A stretch of DNA of 64,000 nt from Shewanella sp. 10N.286.48.A6. GTDB lineage: Bacteria; Pseudomonadota; Gammaproteobacteria; Enterobacterales; Shewanellaceae. The stretch lies in NCBI RefSeq assembly GCF_002873135.1, contig NZ_MCVI01000021.1, positions 257,144 to 321,143 on the forward strand. Direction: 5' to 3'. The notes beneath the pieces were generated by a model. The model was not told the DNA's origin, ran no database searches, and was given only the letters and a program-made list of their open reading frames with translations. The translations under genes were made by a program, and so were the position numbers. Position 1 is the first letter of the stretch. Each line of letters begins with the position of its first letter. Positions 17,339 through 25,400 of the stretch are shown here, one piece after another.

Positions 17339-17995
17339 TTACTCATCCAGCAGCAAATGACCCACTTTCACCCAAATAAGCGTATCTTGTTCAACATAAG
17401 GATTATGCTGACTTAAATGTGGACTGCGGATCCAAGTGCCTGCAGGATAACGACCTAATTCATCAATAAACTCACCGCTAATAACGTAAATTTCTTCACC
17501 ACCAAAATGACGATGAGGCTGAAATTGGCAACCTGCAGGCCAAAAAACTAAGGCTGTCGATTCGGTAAGATGTTGATGCAGCGGCATCACCTTTAAATCA
17601 CCTTGCCCAGCAGACCATGGTGTATTGTTAGTATCGATACGAACTTGAGCGCCATCGCTAGCTTGAAATTGATGTAGCTTTACTAGTAATTCACAGCCTT
17701 GAACGCTAAAGGGCGCATGACTAAAGCCTTCGGGATTACGAATATAAGTCCCTGTAGGATAATCGCCAGTTTCATCTGAAAACACCCCTGATAACACTAA
17801 TATCTCTTCACCTAATGGATGCGGGTGCGATGAAAAACTTGCTCCAGCGTCATACTTCACCACACTGGTCGCATGACCACGTTCAGCTTCTTCTCTGGCC
17901 AATCGTTTACGCCACACTCCTTGAGCGGGGCTTTTGTCCCATTGAAGTTTATTGGTATCAATTACAACCCGCTGAGAAAAATCCATGTTAAGCAT
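17339..17995 (-). CDS. Double-cupin protein (ChrR-like cupin)
   Basis: 218 residues with two successive cupin domains. Domain 1 (20-110) carries SHPHPLGEEILVLSGVF and YPTGTYIRNP; domain 2 (125-215) carries PHRHFGGEEIYVISGEF and YPAGTWIRSP. Each HxH(x)nE set would bind one metal, as in the anti-sigma factor ChrR cupin (Cupin_7 type). There is no zinc-binding anti-sigma domain and no sigma gene nearby, so a stand-alone metal-binding or dioxygenase-like role is more likely. Start ATG 17995 behind AGGAA. Confidence 0.82.
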   Translation of the reverse strand: MLNMDFSQRVVIDTNKLQWDKSPAQGVWRKRLAREEAERGHATSVVKYDAGASFSSHPHPLGEEILVLSGVFSDETGDYPTGTYIRNPEGFSHAPFSVQGCELLVKLHQFQASDGAQVRIDTNNTPWSAGQGDLKVMPLHQHLTESTALVFWPAGCQFQPHRHFGGEEIYVISGEFIDELGRYPAGTWIRSPHLSQHNPYVEQDTLIWVKVGHLLLDE

Positions 17996-18075
17996 TATGA
18001 GTTCCTGCTATTTTTTATATCAGTGTAATAGGACTTAAACTAAATGAATAGCGCACACTTAAATAGCGGGGAAAT

Positions 18076-18107
18076 AAAAAACCTGCACTATTACTAGCGC
18101 AGGTTTT
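18076..18107 (-). terminator. Terminator downstream of the peroxidase gene
   Basis: AAAACCTGC (18078-18086) pairs with GCAGGTTTT (18099-18107); on the minus strand the stem is followed by six T. About 150 bp after the stop at 18258, beyond the tandem repeats. Confidence 0.75.
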
Positions 18108-18183
18108 GAGGGAGTTGCAGATAATGTTCAGCTAGGCGTAAAGTTAAGCTGAAGTGTTATCGCGACTTCAATACTGTTTAAAC

Positions 18184-18270
18184 GCCGCTATTATTAAAAG
18201 GCATTATTATTTAAACGGCACTATTATTTAAACGGCATTATTATTTAAACGGCACTATTATTTAAACGGC
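18184..18270. repeat. 17-bp tandem repeats spanning the ccpA stop codon
   Basis: Units of GGCAYTATTATTTAAAC: four near-perfect copies (18200-18216, 18217-18233, 18234-18250, 18251-18267) plus a degenerate fifth at 18184-18199. The unit derives from the last codons of ccpA (CCG TTT AAA TAA on the minus strand), so each copy repeats the gene end including a stop. Confidence 0.92.
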
Positions 18271-19247
18271 ACTGGACGCGGTGTATTCGCATTTGAAGGC
18301 GGTAAAATCGGCAACATAATTTGTGGCTGCTCACCGGTTAAACTGTTCAAAAACTCAACCATTTGTGCAGTTTCTTTAGCTGACATTTTTTGCCCTAGTT
18401 GAATGTCGGCCATGGTATTAACCGCTTCATCTAGGTTCCATACGCTACCATCATGGAAGTATGGGTAGGTAAGCTCAATGTTACGTAAGGTTGGTACTTT
18501 AAAGACGAACTTATCAGCTTCTTTACCGGTAACCCCTTTACGCCCTTCCGCTGGATTGTCTGTGTGGAATGGTTTAATTAAGCCCATTTTCATGTACATA
18601 GTGCCGCCAACCGCTGGGCCGTTATGACACGCGACACACCCTTTGTCTTTAAATAACTGATAACCCGTTTGTGCATCTGCAGAGATGGCTTTTTTATCGC
18701 CTTCTAAATATTTATCAAATGGGCTATTTGGGGTCACTAAGGTTTTTTCGAATGTCGCTATGGCATCTGTAATACGGTCAATGTTGACTTCATTTGAACC
18801 ATAAATGTCATTAAAACGCGCAACATATGCAGGCATTGAAGCGATAGTATCTACTGCTAAATCATGGGTATAACCCATTTCTTTTGGATTATCGATAGGA
18901 CCTGCAGCTTGCTCTTTTAAGGTTGCAGCGCGGCCATCCCAAAATTGCGCCAGCATATAATCAGCGTTTAAGACTGTAGGCGAGTTTATTGGACCTTGTT
19001 GCCACTCATGACCAATTGAGGTCGGCAGTGCATCCACACCACCAAGGGACAAGTTATGACATGAGTTACATGAGATAAAACCAGACATTGATAGACGTGG
19101 CTCAAAGAAAAGCATTTTACCTAGCTCAACTTTTTCAGGCTCGGTGATCACCGCAGGCTTAATGACTTCAATCGGCTCACTGGCCTGAGAAGTTGAAATA
19201 GAAAATATCGAAGCTAGCATTACAGCAACGGTGGTCAGCTTAGTCAT
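18258..19247 (-). CDS. ccpA: Dihaem cytochrome c peroxidase
   Basis: 329 residues. Signal peptide MTKLTTVAVMLASIFSIS...QA, then two c-type haem sites: CNSCH near residue 61 (peroxidatic haem) and CVACH near 204 (electron-transferring haem). FFEPRLSMSGFISC, LNADYMLAQFWDGRAATLKEQ, VPTLRNIELTYPYFHDG and the C-terminal EFLNSL match bacterial cytochrome c peroxidase. It reduces periplasmic H2O2 to water using cytochrome c. The gene ends at the first of several tandemly repeated stop-bearing units, so its C-terminus (PRPVPFK) is the repeat source. Confidence 0.93.
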   Translation of the reverse strand: MTKLTTVAVMLASIFSISTSQASEPIEVIKPAVITEPEKVELGKMLFFEPRLSMSGFISCNSCHNLSLGGVDALPTSIGHEWQQGPINSPTVLNADYMLAQFWDGRAATLKEQAAGPIDNPKEMGYTHDLAVDTIASMPAYVARFNDIYGSNEVNIDRITDAIATFEKTLVTPNSPFDKYLEGDKKAISADAQTGYQLFKDKGCVACHNGPAVGGTMYMKMGLIKPFHTDNPAEGRKGVTGKEADKFVFKVPTLRNIELTYPYFHDGSVWNLDEAVNTMADIQLGQKMSAKETAQMVEFLNSLTGEQPQIMLPILPPSNANTPRPVPFK

Positions 19248-19470
19248 AGTTAATAACCTTGTACTTTATATGGTTTAATTGTGGCCATCATAGTCACTCG
19301 CGCTCAGCAGTTAAAACGATAAAATCCGATTAAGCCCATCGTGATTACAAATGCTATTTATGCGGCTTAAGTCACTGTTTATTTGAAGCAATAGAGTAGG
19401 TTAACAACTTATCCGATTAACCCGCCAACACCCTCAATAAAATAGCGATTAGGATCGTGATAAGTCACAT

Positions 19471-19510
19471 TAACTTGTATCAAAATAATCCCTCACATTG
19501 ATACAAGTTA
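19471..19510. promoter_or_regulatory. 13-bp perfect inverted repeat, probable operator pair
   Basis: TAACTTGTATCAA and TTGATACAAGTTA are exact reverse complements separated by 14 bp. The site lies in the 470-bp divergent region between ccpA and the P-loop/MscS genes, about 220 bp from each start. It resembles a cooperative operator for a dimeric regulator; the inner TTGAT/ATCAA half sites recall FNR/CRP sites but orientation and spacing differ. The remainder of the gap shows nothing else. Confidence 0.6.
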
Positions 19511-19717
19511 CTTTTACCCCCTCTCGTTACCGTTCAAAAAACTTTGTTCTGTTACTGCCTAATAGTAAAAATTGAATCACGCCTAAATTTTATTCACCCA
19601 CAGTCTGTCTACTAATAAATCAAAAGTTAACCGCCGCTGTGCTACAGTTAAACGATTGATAACAAGCTTTAAATACTTTTTAAACCTTGGTTATATTCGT
19701 CATTTTGCAAAAGGATA

Positions 19718-20929
19718 ATGCGATCAATGGACATTAAGTTGCCAATACTCTCAACTGCATGGCAAAAAATAAAAACGCTACTCGGTTTAGAGCACCATGC
19801 CCTGCTAGACGAAGATAATATTGAAGGTAAACTGTCACTTAAAGCACTGGCGAATCATTACCCTAACAGCAGCCCAGCCTCAGAAGCTGAACAGATACTA
19901 TTGTATAGCCCTTTAATTGCTGGCGTTGATACCATCATAGGTCGTGATACTCAGCGTCAAAAAGTGACCGATGCCATTGAGCGCTGGCAACAGCAAAAAG
20001 GTGAACTTACCGCGGTAATAGGTCCATTTGGTGCAGGTATTAGTACCCTGCTGAATCAATTTCATCAGCAATATACCCATAGTTACAACGTTACCTATCT
20101 CAGCTTTTACCATGGGGTATTATCTACCAAAGAAGCCATAGCTAATTTATGTTACTGCTTCAACATTACTGATGAACCTAACTCAATCACAGCCGCTATT
20201 GCTGTTATTAATCAGCAACCCCAGCAGATCATTATTATTGATGATTTACATAAGCTAATGCTCAGAATGATGGGCAATTACCAAGCTTTAGTCACTTTTG
20301 CCACTATTTTAATGGAAACTCGCCAACATCATTGTTGGATATTAGGCTGCGAAACCTTTGTCTGGCATCGGTTGTCCTCACAATACTCCATTACTAACTT
20401 TGTAAAATCGATTATCAAAATGGATTACTTTACACAGCAAGAATTGAGCGAAATACTTAAGCAAAAAACGGATAAAATTCCGCTTAAAATCAATAATCTT
20501 AGCCCAGAAGAAGCAAGTAATGGTGCCTTTGATAGCCTATGTAAGCAATTGCACCAAGCCAGTGATGGTCACCCAAAACTGGCTAGCGTATTGTTACATG
20601 CTGCCATGGTCGATGATGGTAATAGCCCGATAAATTTAAGTCCCATTAGTTCACCTGATTTAAGTAGCTTGAAACAATGCATCGATGAGGACTTATTTAG
20701 TTTGGCTGAACTATACGTCCATGGCGGTTTACGAGTATTTCAACACGCAGACATCTTTGCCACCAGCATAGAGCACAGTTCATTAAAGCTTGAATACCTC
20801 GCCCGTCAAGGACTAGTAAAAGCCCATTATTCAAAACAAGATTTTGCCCAGCATTATTACTTTATCACCCCGACATTAACCCGCATTATTGCTATGCATT
20901 TACTCAACCATAATAAACTCTATTTATAG
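19718..20929 (+). CDS. P-loop NTPase-like protein with degenerate Walker A
   Basis: 403 residues, cytosolic. Residues 72-110 read IIGRDTQRQKVTDAIERW then LTAVIGPFGAGISTLLN: laid out like the AAA_16/AAA_22 P-loop (GxxGxGKST) but with Ile in place of the catalytic Lys. Residues near 165-175 (QIIIIDDLHKLM) look like an intact Walker B. The C-terminal third is helical, perhaps a winged helix. So it may bind nucleotide poorly or act as a regulatory scaffold. It ends 13 bp before the MscS gene, an obvious operon. In-frame ATG 19727 is an alternative start. No named family was recognised. Confidence 0.65.
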   Translation: MRSMDIKLPILSTAWQKIKTLLGLEHHALLDEDNIEGKLSLKALANHYPNSSPASEAEQILLYSPLIAGVDTIIGRDTQRQKVTDAIERWQQQKGELTAVIGPFGAGISTLLNQFHQQYTHSYNVTYLSFYHGVLSTKEAIANLCYCFNITDEPNSITAAIAVINQQPQQIIIIDDLHKLMLRMMGNYQALVTFATILMETRQHHCWILGCETFVWHRLSSQYSITNFVKSIIKMDYFTQQELSEILKQKTDKIPLKINNLSPEEASNGAFDSLCKQLHQASDGHPKLASVLLHAAMVDDGNSPINLSPISSPDLSSLKQCIDEDLFSLAELYVHGGLRVFQHADIFATSIEHSSLKLEYLARQGLVKAHYSKQDFAQHYYFITPTLTRIIAMHLLNHNKLYL

Positions 20930-20942
20930 GAGCCAAACCGCT

Positions 20943-21758
20943 ATGGAAGATTCTCGTAAAGCGCTACAAGCGATAGTAGATATTATTTCATTTGATAAGT
21001 TATTTACCTTTGCTCTTGTATGCTTTTTTGCATGGCTGGTGTTGGTATTAAGTCAATTTTCCCTTAAACAGCTCACCCAGCAACTGCCTAAATATCGTCT
21101 ATTGTGGAGTCGCTTATATCCCTTTATACGATTAATTATTTGGGCAAGCGTCATTGTCTATACCATAGTGGTCATCATTAACCCCCATGAAAATCTCATT
21201 CTCGCAGTGATTGGTTCAATTGGTATTGTATTGGGCTTAGCGACTCAAGAGCCCGCCAAAAATATGATTGCAGGGTTGATTATCATGGTGAATCCACCTT
21301 ATCGAGTAGGCGATATGGTGACACTGTCAGGTCATTATGGTGAGGTCATCAAGCTTGATTGGAGTGTCACTTGGCTGCGCACCTTTGATGATAATACCGT
21401 CATGGTTCCCAACGCTGAAGCTATCAAATCAGCGGTATCCAACGCCAATAGCGGCGCATTAGATGAAATGGTGGTGGTTGGTTTTTGCTTACCTATTGAG
21501 GTTGACCATCAAAAAGCCATGCAACTGGCAAAAGAAGCCACCCAATGCTCACCCTATACCTTTTTAAATAAACCGATTATTGTCAATATCGCCAGCCACT
21601 ACGACTACGGGCAACACTTGATCACGTTAACCGTTAAGGCCTATGTCATGGACATCAGGCTAGAGCGAAAATTTAGCAGTGATATCAATCTTCGAGTGCT
21701 TAATGCCTTTAAACACGCGCAGTTTTATCCTGTAACGAATAGTGTTATTAGCAGTTAA
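20943..21758 (+). CDS. MscS-family mechanosensitive channel
   Basis: 271 residues from ATG 20943, which has AGGAG upstream. Three membrane helices (15-45, 60-85, 95-125); the third carries the MscS pore-lining pattern AVIGSIGIVLGLATQEPAKNMIAGLIIMV followed by the beta domain YRVGDMVTLSGHYGEV and TFDDNTVMVPNAEAI. Such channels open on membrane tension and release osmolytes. Short C-terminal domain, as in MscS itself. It is co-transcribed with the degenerate P-loop protein, suggesting that protein modulates gating or localisation; this is inference. Confidence 0.85.
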   Translation: MEDSRKALQAIVDIISFDKLFTFALVCFFAWLVLVLSQFSLKQLTQQLPKYRLLWSRLYPFIRLIIWASVIVYTIVVIINPHENLILAVIGSIGIVLGLATQEPAKNMIAGLIIMVNPPYRVGDMVTLSGHYGEVIKLDWSVTWLRTFDDNTVMVPNAEAIKSAVSNANSGALDEMVVVGFCLPIEVDHQKAMQLAKEATQCSPYTFLNKPIIVNIASHYDYGQHLITLTVKAYVMDIRLERKFSSDINLRVLNAFKHAQFYPVTNSVISS

Positions 21759-21855
21759 ATAAAATCAGTGATATCAATCTTAGAGTGCTTAATGCCTTTA
21801 AACACGCGCAGTTTTACCCTGTAACGAATAATGTTACTAGCAGTTAAATAAAATC
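21678..21855 (+). repeat. 89-bp tandem duplication of the mscS 3' end
   Basis: The last 80-odd bases of the channel gene, including TTAAATAAAATCAGT after the stop, are repeated with period 89 bp. Copy two differs at about four positions. Since 89 is not a multiple of three and copy two follows the stop, it is untranslated. Confidence 0.92.
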
Positions 21856-21948
21856 AGTCAGTAACGTATCTGCTATGGCTTTGCATTTGATATACTTAGG
21901 CCAATTTTATAACTTACCCTTGCTAGATTGCCACCTCAGGATATTGAT

Positions 21949-22611
21949 ATGACCCAAGACGAAATGAAAAAAGCCGCTGGATGGGCAGCACTTAAATATG
22001 TTGAAGAAGGTTCAATTGTTGGTGTTGGAACAGGTTCAACGGTTAATCACTTTATTGATGCGTTAGCGACAATGAAAGATGACATTGAAGGCGCCGTATC
22101 AAGCTCTGAAGCCTCAACCCAAAAACTAAAAAGTTTAGGCATTGAAGTATTTGATCTCAATAGTGTCTCAGATCTATCTGTGTACGTTGATGGCGCTGAT
22201 GAAATCAATGACCATATGGACATGATTAAAGGCGGCGGCGCGGCATTAACCCGTGAAAAAATTGTCGCGGCTGTGGCTAAAAAGTTTGTTTGTATTGTTG
22301 ATAATACTAAGCAAGTTGAGATTTTAGGTGAGTTTCCACTGCCTATTGAAGTGATCCCAATGGCGCGCTCTTACGTTGCTCGTGAATTAGTAAAATTAGG
22401 TGGCGATCCGGTTTACCGTGAAGGTGTCGTCACTGACAATGGTAATGTAATTTTGGATATGTACAACTACCGCATTCTTGATCCTAAAACCTTAGAAAAG
22501 CAATTAAATGATATTGTTGGTGTGGTCACTAATGGTTTATTTGCTAACCGCGGTGCTGATGTATTGCTGGTTGGCAGCCCAGATGGCGTTAACACGATTG
22601 TCGCCAAATAG
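21949..22611 (+). CDS. rpiA: Ribose-5-phosphate isomerase A
   Basis: 220 residues from ATG 21949 with AGGA upstream; an in-frame TTG at 21928 is not needed. RpiA landmarks: [16 protein letters not shown] (phosphate loop), [22 protein letters not shown] with the catalytic-site acids, [14 protein letters not shown] and the catalytic Glu/Lys neighbourhood. Interconverts ribose-5-phosphate and ribulose-5-phosphate in the pentose phosphate pathway, cytosolic homodimer. Ends in a strong terminator. It follows the duplicated mscS tail and has its own upstream region. Confidence 0.97.
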   Translation: MTQDEMKKAAGWAALKYVEEGSIVGVGTGSTVNHFIDALATMKDDIEGAVSSSEASTQKLKSLGIEVFDLNSVSDLSVYVDGADEINDHMDMIKGGGAALTREKIVAAVAKKFVCIVDNTKQVEILGEFPLPIEVIPMARSYVARELVKLGGDPVYREGVVTDNGNVILDMYNYRILDPKTLEKQLNDIVGVVTNGLFANRGADVLLVGSPDGVNTIVAK

Positions 22612-22661
22612 TCCTAAAGGCTAGTTGCTTAAGTCCGGTAATTAAAGTTAATCGCACTGAT

Positions 22662-22697
22662 AAAATGCTCAATTCACCATTGGGCATTTTTGTTTTT
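22662..22697 (+). terminator. rpiA terminator
   Basis: AAAATGCTCAA / TTGGGCATTTT (one G-T pair), 7-base loop, followed by TTTTTGTTTTT. Within the 304-bp gap before the sigma gene; nothing else was seen in that gap. Confidence 0.9.
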
Positions 22698-22915
22698 ATA
22701 ACCATAAAGCCCTTAAAGTTGTGCCAAGCCCCTATCCTACTTGCTTCCACTTAAAATTTTCACTTTAACCTTTCACACCTAAGCTTACTCAAGCAGATGC
22801 TTTTCAGCATTTTGACTCCCCATAGTAATCAAAAAAATATTTTATTTAATCAAGTAAACCTTTTAGCAACTTGCTAATGTCTAATCTAGTAACTCACATC
22901 ACATTGGAATAATTG

Positions 22916-23539
22916 GTGAACTTAACCTCAAGCAATATCACAGACATTGATAATCAACTCAGCAGTAATACTCGCGCTGCTGAAGCTGGTGAAATCAATA
23001 ATGCCTGCTTAGATGACGCTTTAGTGGCGAAAGCTAAGGGCGGCGATAAAGCAGCGTTTAAGCTACTTTATCAGCGCCATCAAGGCCGTGTGTATGCAAT
23101 TTGTTTGCGTTTAAGTGGTAGCGCTGATCATGCCGATGAAATTTGCCAAGACTGCTTTGTCAGATTATGGCAAAAGCTAGACCAGTTTAATGGCGATAGT
23201 CAGTTTACGACTTGGTTATATAAGCTGTGTGTCCACCAAGCTATTAACAGCATGAAAGCAAAGCAAAGCTTTTGGCATCGATTTTTACCAGAATCGAGCT
23301 TGAGTGAGCATCATCAAAGTCTTAGCGAAAATCATCAAACGCAAAACGGCCATCAAGAGTATCACCGCCTTGATAAATTAATTATGCAACTGCCACAACG
23401 CACCCGCGTGGTGTTTGTACTGTGCGCAATTGAAGGTTATCAACATGATGAAGTTGCGCAGATTTTGGATATTGCCGTTGGCACCAGTAAAGCCCAATAC
23501 CACAGAGCAAAGCAGATGCTACAGGAGATGTTGGCATGA
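22916..23539 (+). CDS. ECF-type RNA polymerase sigma factor
   Basis: 207 residues from GTG 22916 (GGA seven bases before). An unusual 35-residue polar N-terminal extension precedes region 2: AAFKLLYQRHQGRVYAICLRLSG, ADEICQDCFVRLWQKL and GDSQFTTWLYKLCVHQAIN. Region 4: LIMQLPQRTRVVFVLCAIEGYQHDEVAQIL and VGTSKAQYHRAKQML helix-turn-helix. A 30-residue His/Gln-rich linker joins them. ECF factors respond to envelope or oxidative stress. ATGA overlap with the next gene, which encodes the likely anti-sigma partner. Its cognate promoters cannot be read here. Confidence 0.9.
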   Translation: MNLTSSNITDIDNQLSSNTRAAEAGEINNACLDDALVAKAKGGDKAAFKLLYQRHQGRVYAICLRLSGSADHADEICQDCFVRLWQKLDQFNGDSQFTTWLYKLCVHQAINSMKAKQSFWHRFLPESSLSEHHQSLSENHQTQNGHQEYHRLDKLIMQLPQRTRVVFVLCAIEGYQHDEVAQILDIAVGTSKAQYHRAKQMLQEMLA

Positions 23540-24153
23540 AAAATAGCAATCAGCAGCAACAATTAACAAGGCTTATTGATAGCTTGCCAAAAGAGATCTC
23601 ACCAAACAAAGATCTATGGCAAGACATTGAGGCGAAAATAAGCGACCCGACAAATTCTTCAGTGCCAGCAAAGCAAACTGATGCTGCAACTCAGTACCGC
23701 AGCGCTAACTCGCAATACTGGCGACATCTTGCCGTTGCCGCCAGTATTAGTTTTTTATTGGTATTAGGCTGGCTATTAACAAGCCCTACAGCACAAAAGC
23801 CAAGCCTTGAGCCTATCACCGTCACGAATGCCCTTAGCAATCAGTCTACTGAAGATTTAATTGCCTTGGTTGATCAAATAGCCCTGACCCATCAACAGCA
23901 AATTAATGGCTTTGATGACAACAAATATACTGTTGGCATGCAGCTTGATGACCTTACTAATCCATTCAATAAGGGTTATAGCGAATTGCAGCTTGCATCA
24001 AAAGAGATCCAAAAAGCCCTTAAAAGCGATCCCAATAACAAGCAAGTGTGGGATTTATGGTTATGGGTAATGAAGCGCGAAATACAGCTGTTACAACAGC
24101 AACAACGCACCCCAATTAACACGACTCCATCGACTCAAGGAAATTCCATATGA
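23536..24153 (+). CDS. Single-pass membrane protein, probable anti-sigma factor
   Basis: 205 residues; its ATG overlaps the sigma-factor stop by 4 bp, so translation is coupled. A cytosolic N-terminal part (LTRLIDSLPKEISPNKDLWQDIEAKI) of about 65 residues is followed by one membrane helix (LAVAASISFLLVLGWLL) and a periplasmic part with coiled-coil-like helices (ELQLASKEIQKALKSDPNNKQVWDLWLWV). No zinc HxxxCxxC motif is present. Topology and operon position are those of an anti-sigma factor that sequesters the sigma protein at the membrane; sequence family not recognised. Confidence 0.75.
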   Translation: MKNSNQQQQLTRLIDSLPKEISPNKDLWQDIEAKISDPTNSSVPAKQTDAATQYRSANSQYWRHLAVAASISFLLVLGWLLTSPTAQKPSLEPITVTNALSNQSTEDLIALVDQIALTHQQQINGFDDNKYTVGMQLDDLTNPFNKGYSELQLASKEIQKALKSDPNNKQVWDLWLWVMKREIQLLQQQQRTPINTTPSTQGNSI

Positions 24154-25121
24154 ACAATCAAACTAGTCAGTTTATCAGCCGACTTATCATTGGCGGCAGC
24201 CTGCTATTCACAACAACACTCATGACATCAACAATGGCCTTTGCAGCACAATCCGTTGAACAAGAAATGACGGTTAATGCGAAACCACAAATTGAGCTAA
24301 AAGTGCAGCGCGGCAAAGTAGAGATCATCGGCTGGGACAAAGACCTCATCACAGTATCCGGTCAGTTAGATGAATTGTCTGAAGGGTTTATCTTTGAGCA
24401 AAAAGGCAATCAAATCACTATTGAAGATAAGCTACCCAACAACTATCGGGGTCATGATGAAGATGGCTCAAATTTAGTCATCAAATTACCCATAAAGCTA
24501 ATGCTTGAAGCTGAAGGGGTTTCAGCAGATTACAAGATTGAAAATCTGTCAGGCGAAATAGACTTGGCATTAGTCAGTGGTAACTTAAAAGCTAACCACA
24601 TGGATGGCGACATAAAACTACAAACAGTGTCAGGCAATATTGAGTCAGACAAGCTCAATGGCAAGCTTGAATTAGAAACCGTTTCTGGCGATATCAAGGA
24701 TAAAAGCTCTGCAGGCAAAGCTCAGTATCGCCTCGTCAGTGGCGAGTTAGAGTCTAAAGATAACCAAGTCACTAAGCTTAGTATCGATCAAGTATCAGGT
24801 GATATTGTAGGCAACTTTAGCGCGGTAGAAAAAATCAAAATTGTCAGTGTCAGTGGCGATATCGACATCAGTTTAAGCGCCAAAGTCACTAAGGCATCAT
24901 TTGATACGGTTAGCGGTGATGTTGAAGTCAAATTCACTCAAATGCCTAACCTGACATTTGAGATTGATGGTGGCCCAGGTGGCGATATTAATAACGAATT
25001 AACCGATGATAAACCGCTAAAAACTAAGTATTCAGCAAGAGAAAGCATCCAATTTACAACCGGCGATGCCACAGGTAAATTTAGTGTTAATACCATAAGC
25101 GGCAATATCGAATTGAAGTAG
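24150..25121 (+). CDS. DUF4097 beta-helix protein of the sigma-factor operon
   Basis: 323 residues; ATGA overlap with the preceding gene. Signal peptide ends near residue 35 (TMAFAAQ). The remainder is a repetitive right-handed beta-helix-like protein with a strand-per-turn motif built on VSGDI/VSGNI (LALVSGNLKANHM, LQTVSGNIESDKL, LETVSGDIKDKSS, IDQVSGDIVGNF, VSVSGDIDISL, FDTVSGDVEVKF), as in DUF4097 putative adhesins. It is exported and presumably the effector or sensor of the sigma/anti-sigma pair. The stop is TAG followed by C, and the same frame continues 33 codons with a sorting-signal-like tail (next entry). Confidence 0.85.
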   Translation: MNNQTSQFISRLIIGGSLLFTTTLMTSTMAFAAQSVEQEMTVNAKPQIELKVQRGKVEIIGWDKDLITVSGQLDELSEGFIFEQKGNQITIEDKLPNNYRGHDEDGSNLVIKLPIKLMLEAEGVSADYKIENLSGEIDLALVSGNLKANHMDGDIKLQTVSGNIESDKLNGKLELETVSGDIKDKSSAGKAQYRLVSGELESKDNQVTKLSIDQVSGDIVGNFSAVEKIKIVSVSGDIDISLSAKVTKASFDTVSGDVEVKFTQMPNLTFEIDGGPGGDINNELTDDKPLKTKYSARESIQFTTGDATGKFSVNTISGNIELK

Positions 25122-25223
25122 CGTTTTTATCTTCATGCTGCAGTTACAGGCGCTAGCATGGGGATCTTAAGTCTGATATTACTCGGCACATTAGGCGCTA
25201 AACGTCGCCGTAAACTACACTAG
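25122..25223 (+). other. In-frame C-terminal tail after TAG: membrane helix plus KRRRK
   Basis: After the DUF4097 stop the same frame runs 33 codons to a second TAG: VTGASMGILSLILLGTLG then AKRRRKLH. Gly-Ala-Ser, a hydrophobic span and a basic cluster at the very C-terminus are what GlyGly-CTERM or PEP-CTERM-type sorting tails look like (rhombosortase substrates in Shewanella). Either a nonsense mutation detached the tail, or the UAG-C context is read through, or an internal ATG makes a 17-residue peptide (25158-25223). It is followed directly by a terminator, so it lies inside the transcript. Confidence 0.6.
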
Positions 25224-25246
25224 GATAGCATTCCAAACTAGTGCTT

Positions 25247-25276
25247 GGGCCTTCTACAAAGAAGGCCCTTTTTTTT
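25247..25276 (+). terminator. Terminator of the sigma-factor operon
   Basis: GGGCCTTC / GAAGGCCC, 6-base loop, eight T. Located 24 bp after the second TAG of the tail. Confidence 0.95.
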
Positions 25277-25340
25277 CATTTAACGCCAGCTCACAACCTA
25301 ACCCGAATAGCAGCTATAAACCCGTCGAGATTGTGACAAT

Positions 25341-25400
25341 TCACTCGTATAACATAGTCATTCGTTTTACATAATCACTCGTATTACATTGTCACTCGTA
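25341..25400. repeat. 17-bp tandem repeats over a regulator gene 3' end
   Basis: TCACTCGTATAACATAG, TCATTCGTTTTACATAA, TCACTCGTATTACATTG and a partial TCACTCGTA: 3.5 units. The repeat includes the last codons and stop (TTA at 25384-25386) of the Crp/Fnr-type gene, so the gene end was expanded. Confidence 0.85.

Noticed and set aside
18184..18270. CRISPR-like short repeats
   Set aside because: Units are contiguous with no spacers and derive from the gene end.
19471..19510. FNR site controlling ccpA
   Set aside because: Half sites TTGAT/ATCAA are in the wrong order and spacing for TTGAT-N4-ATCAA.
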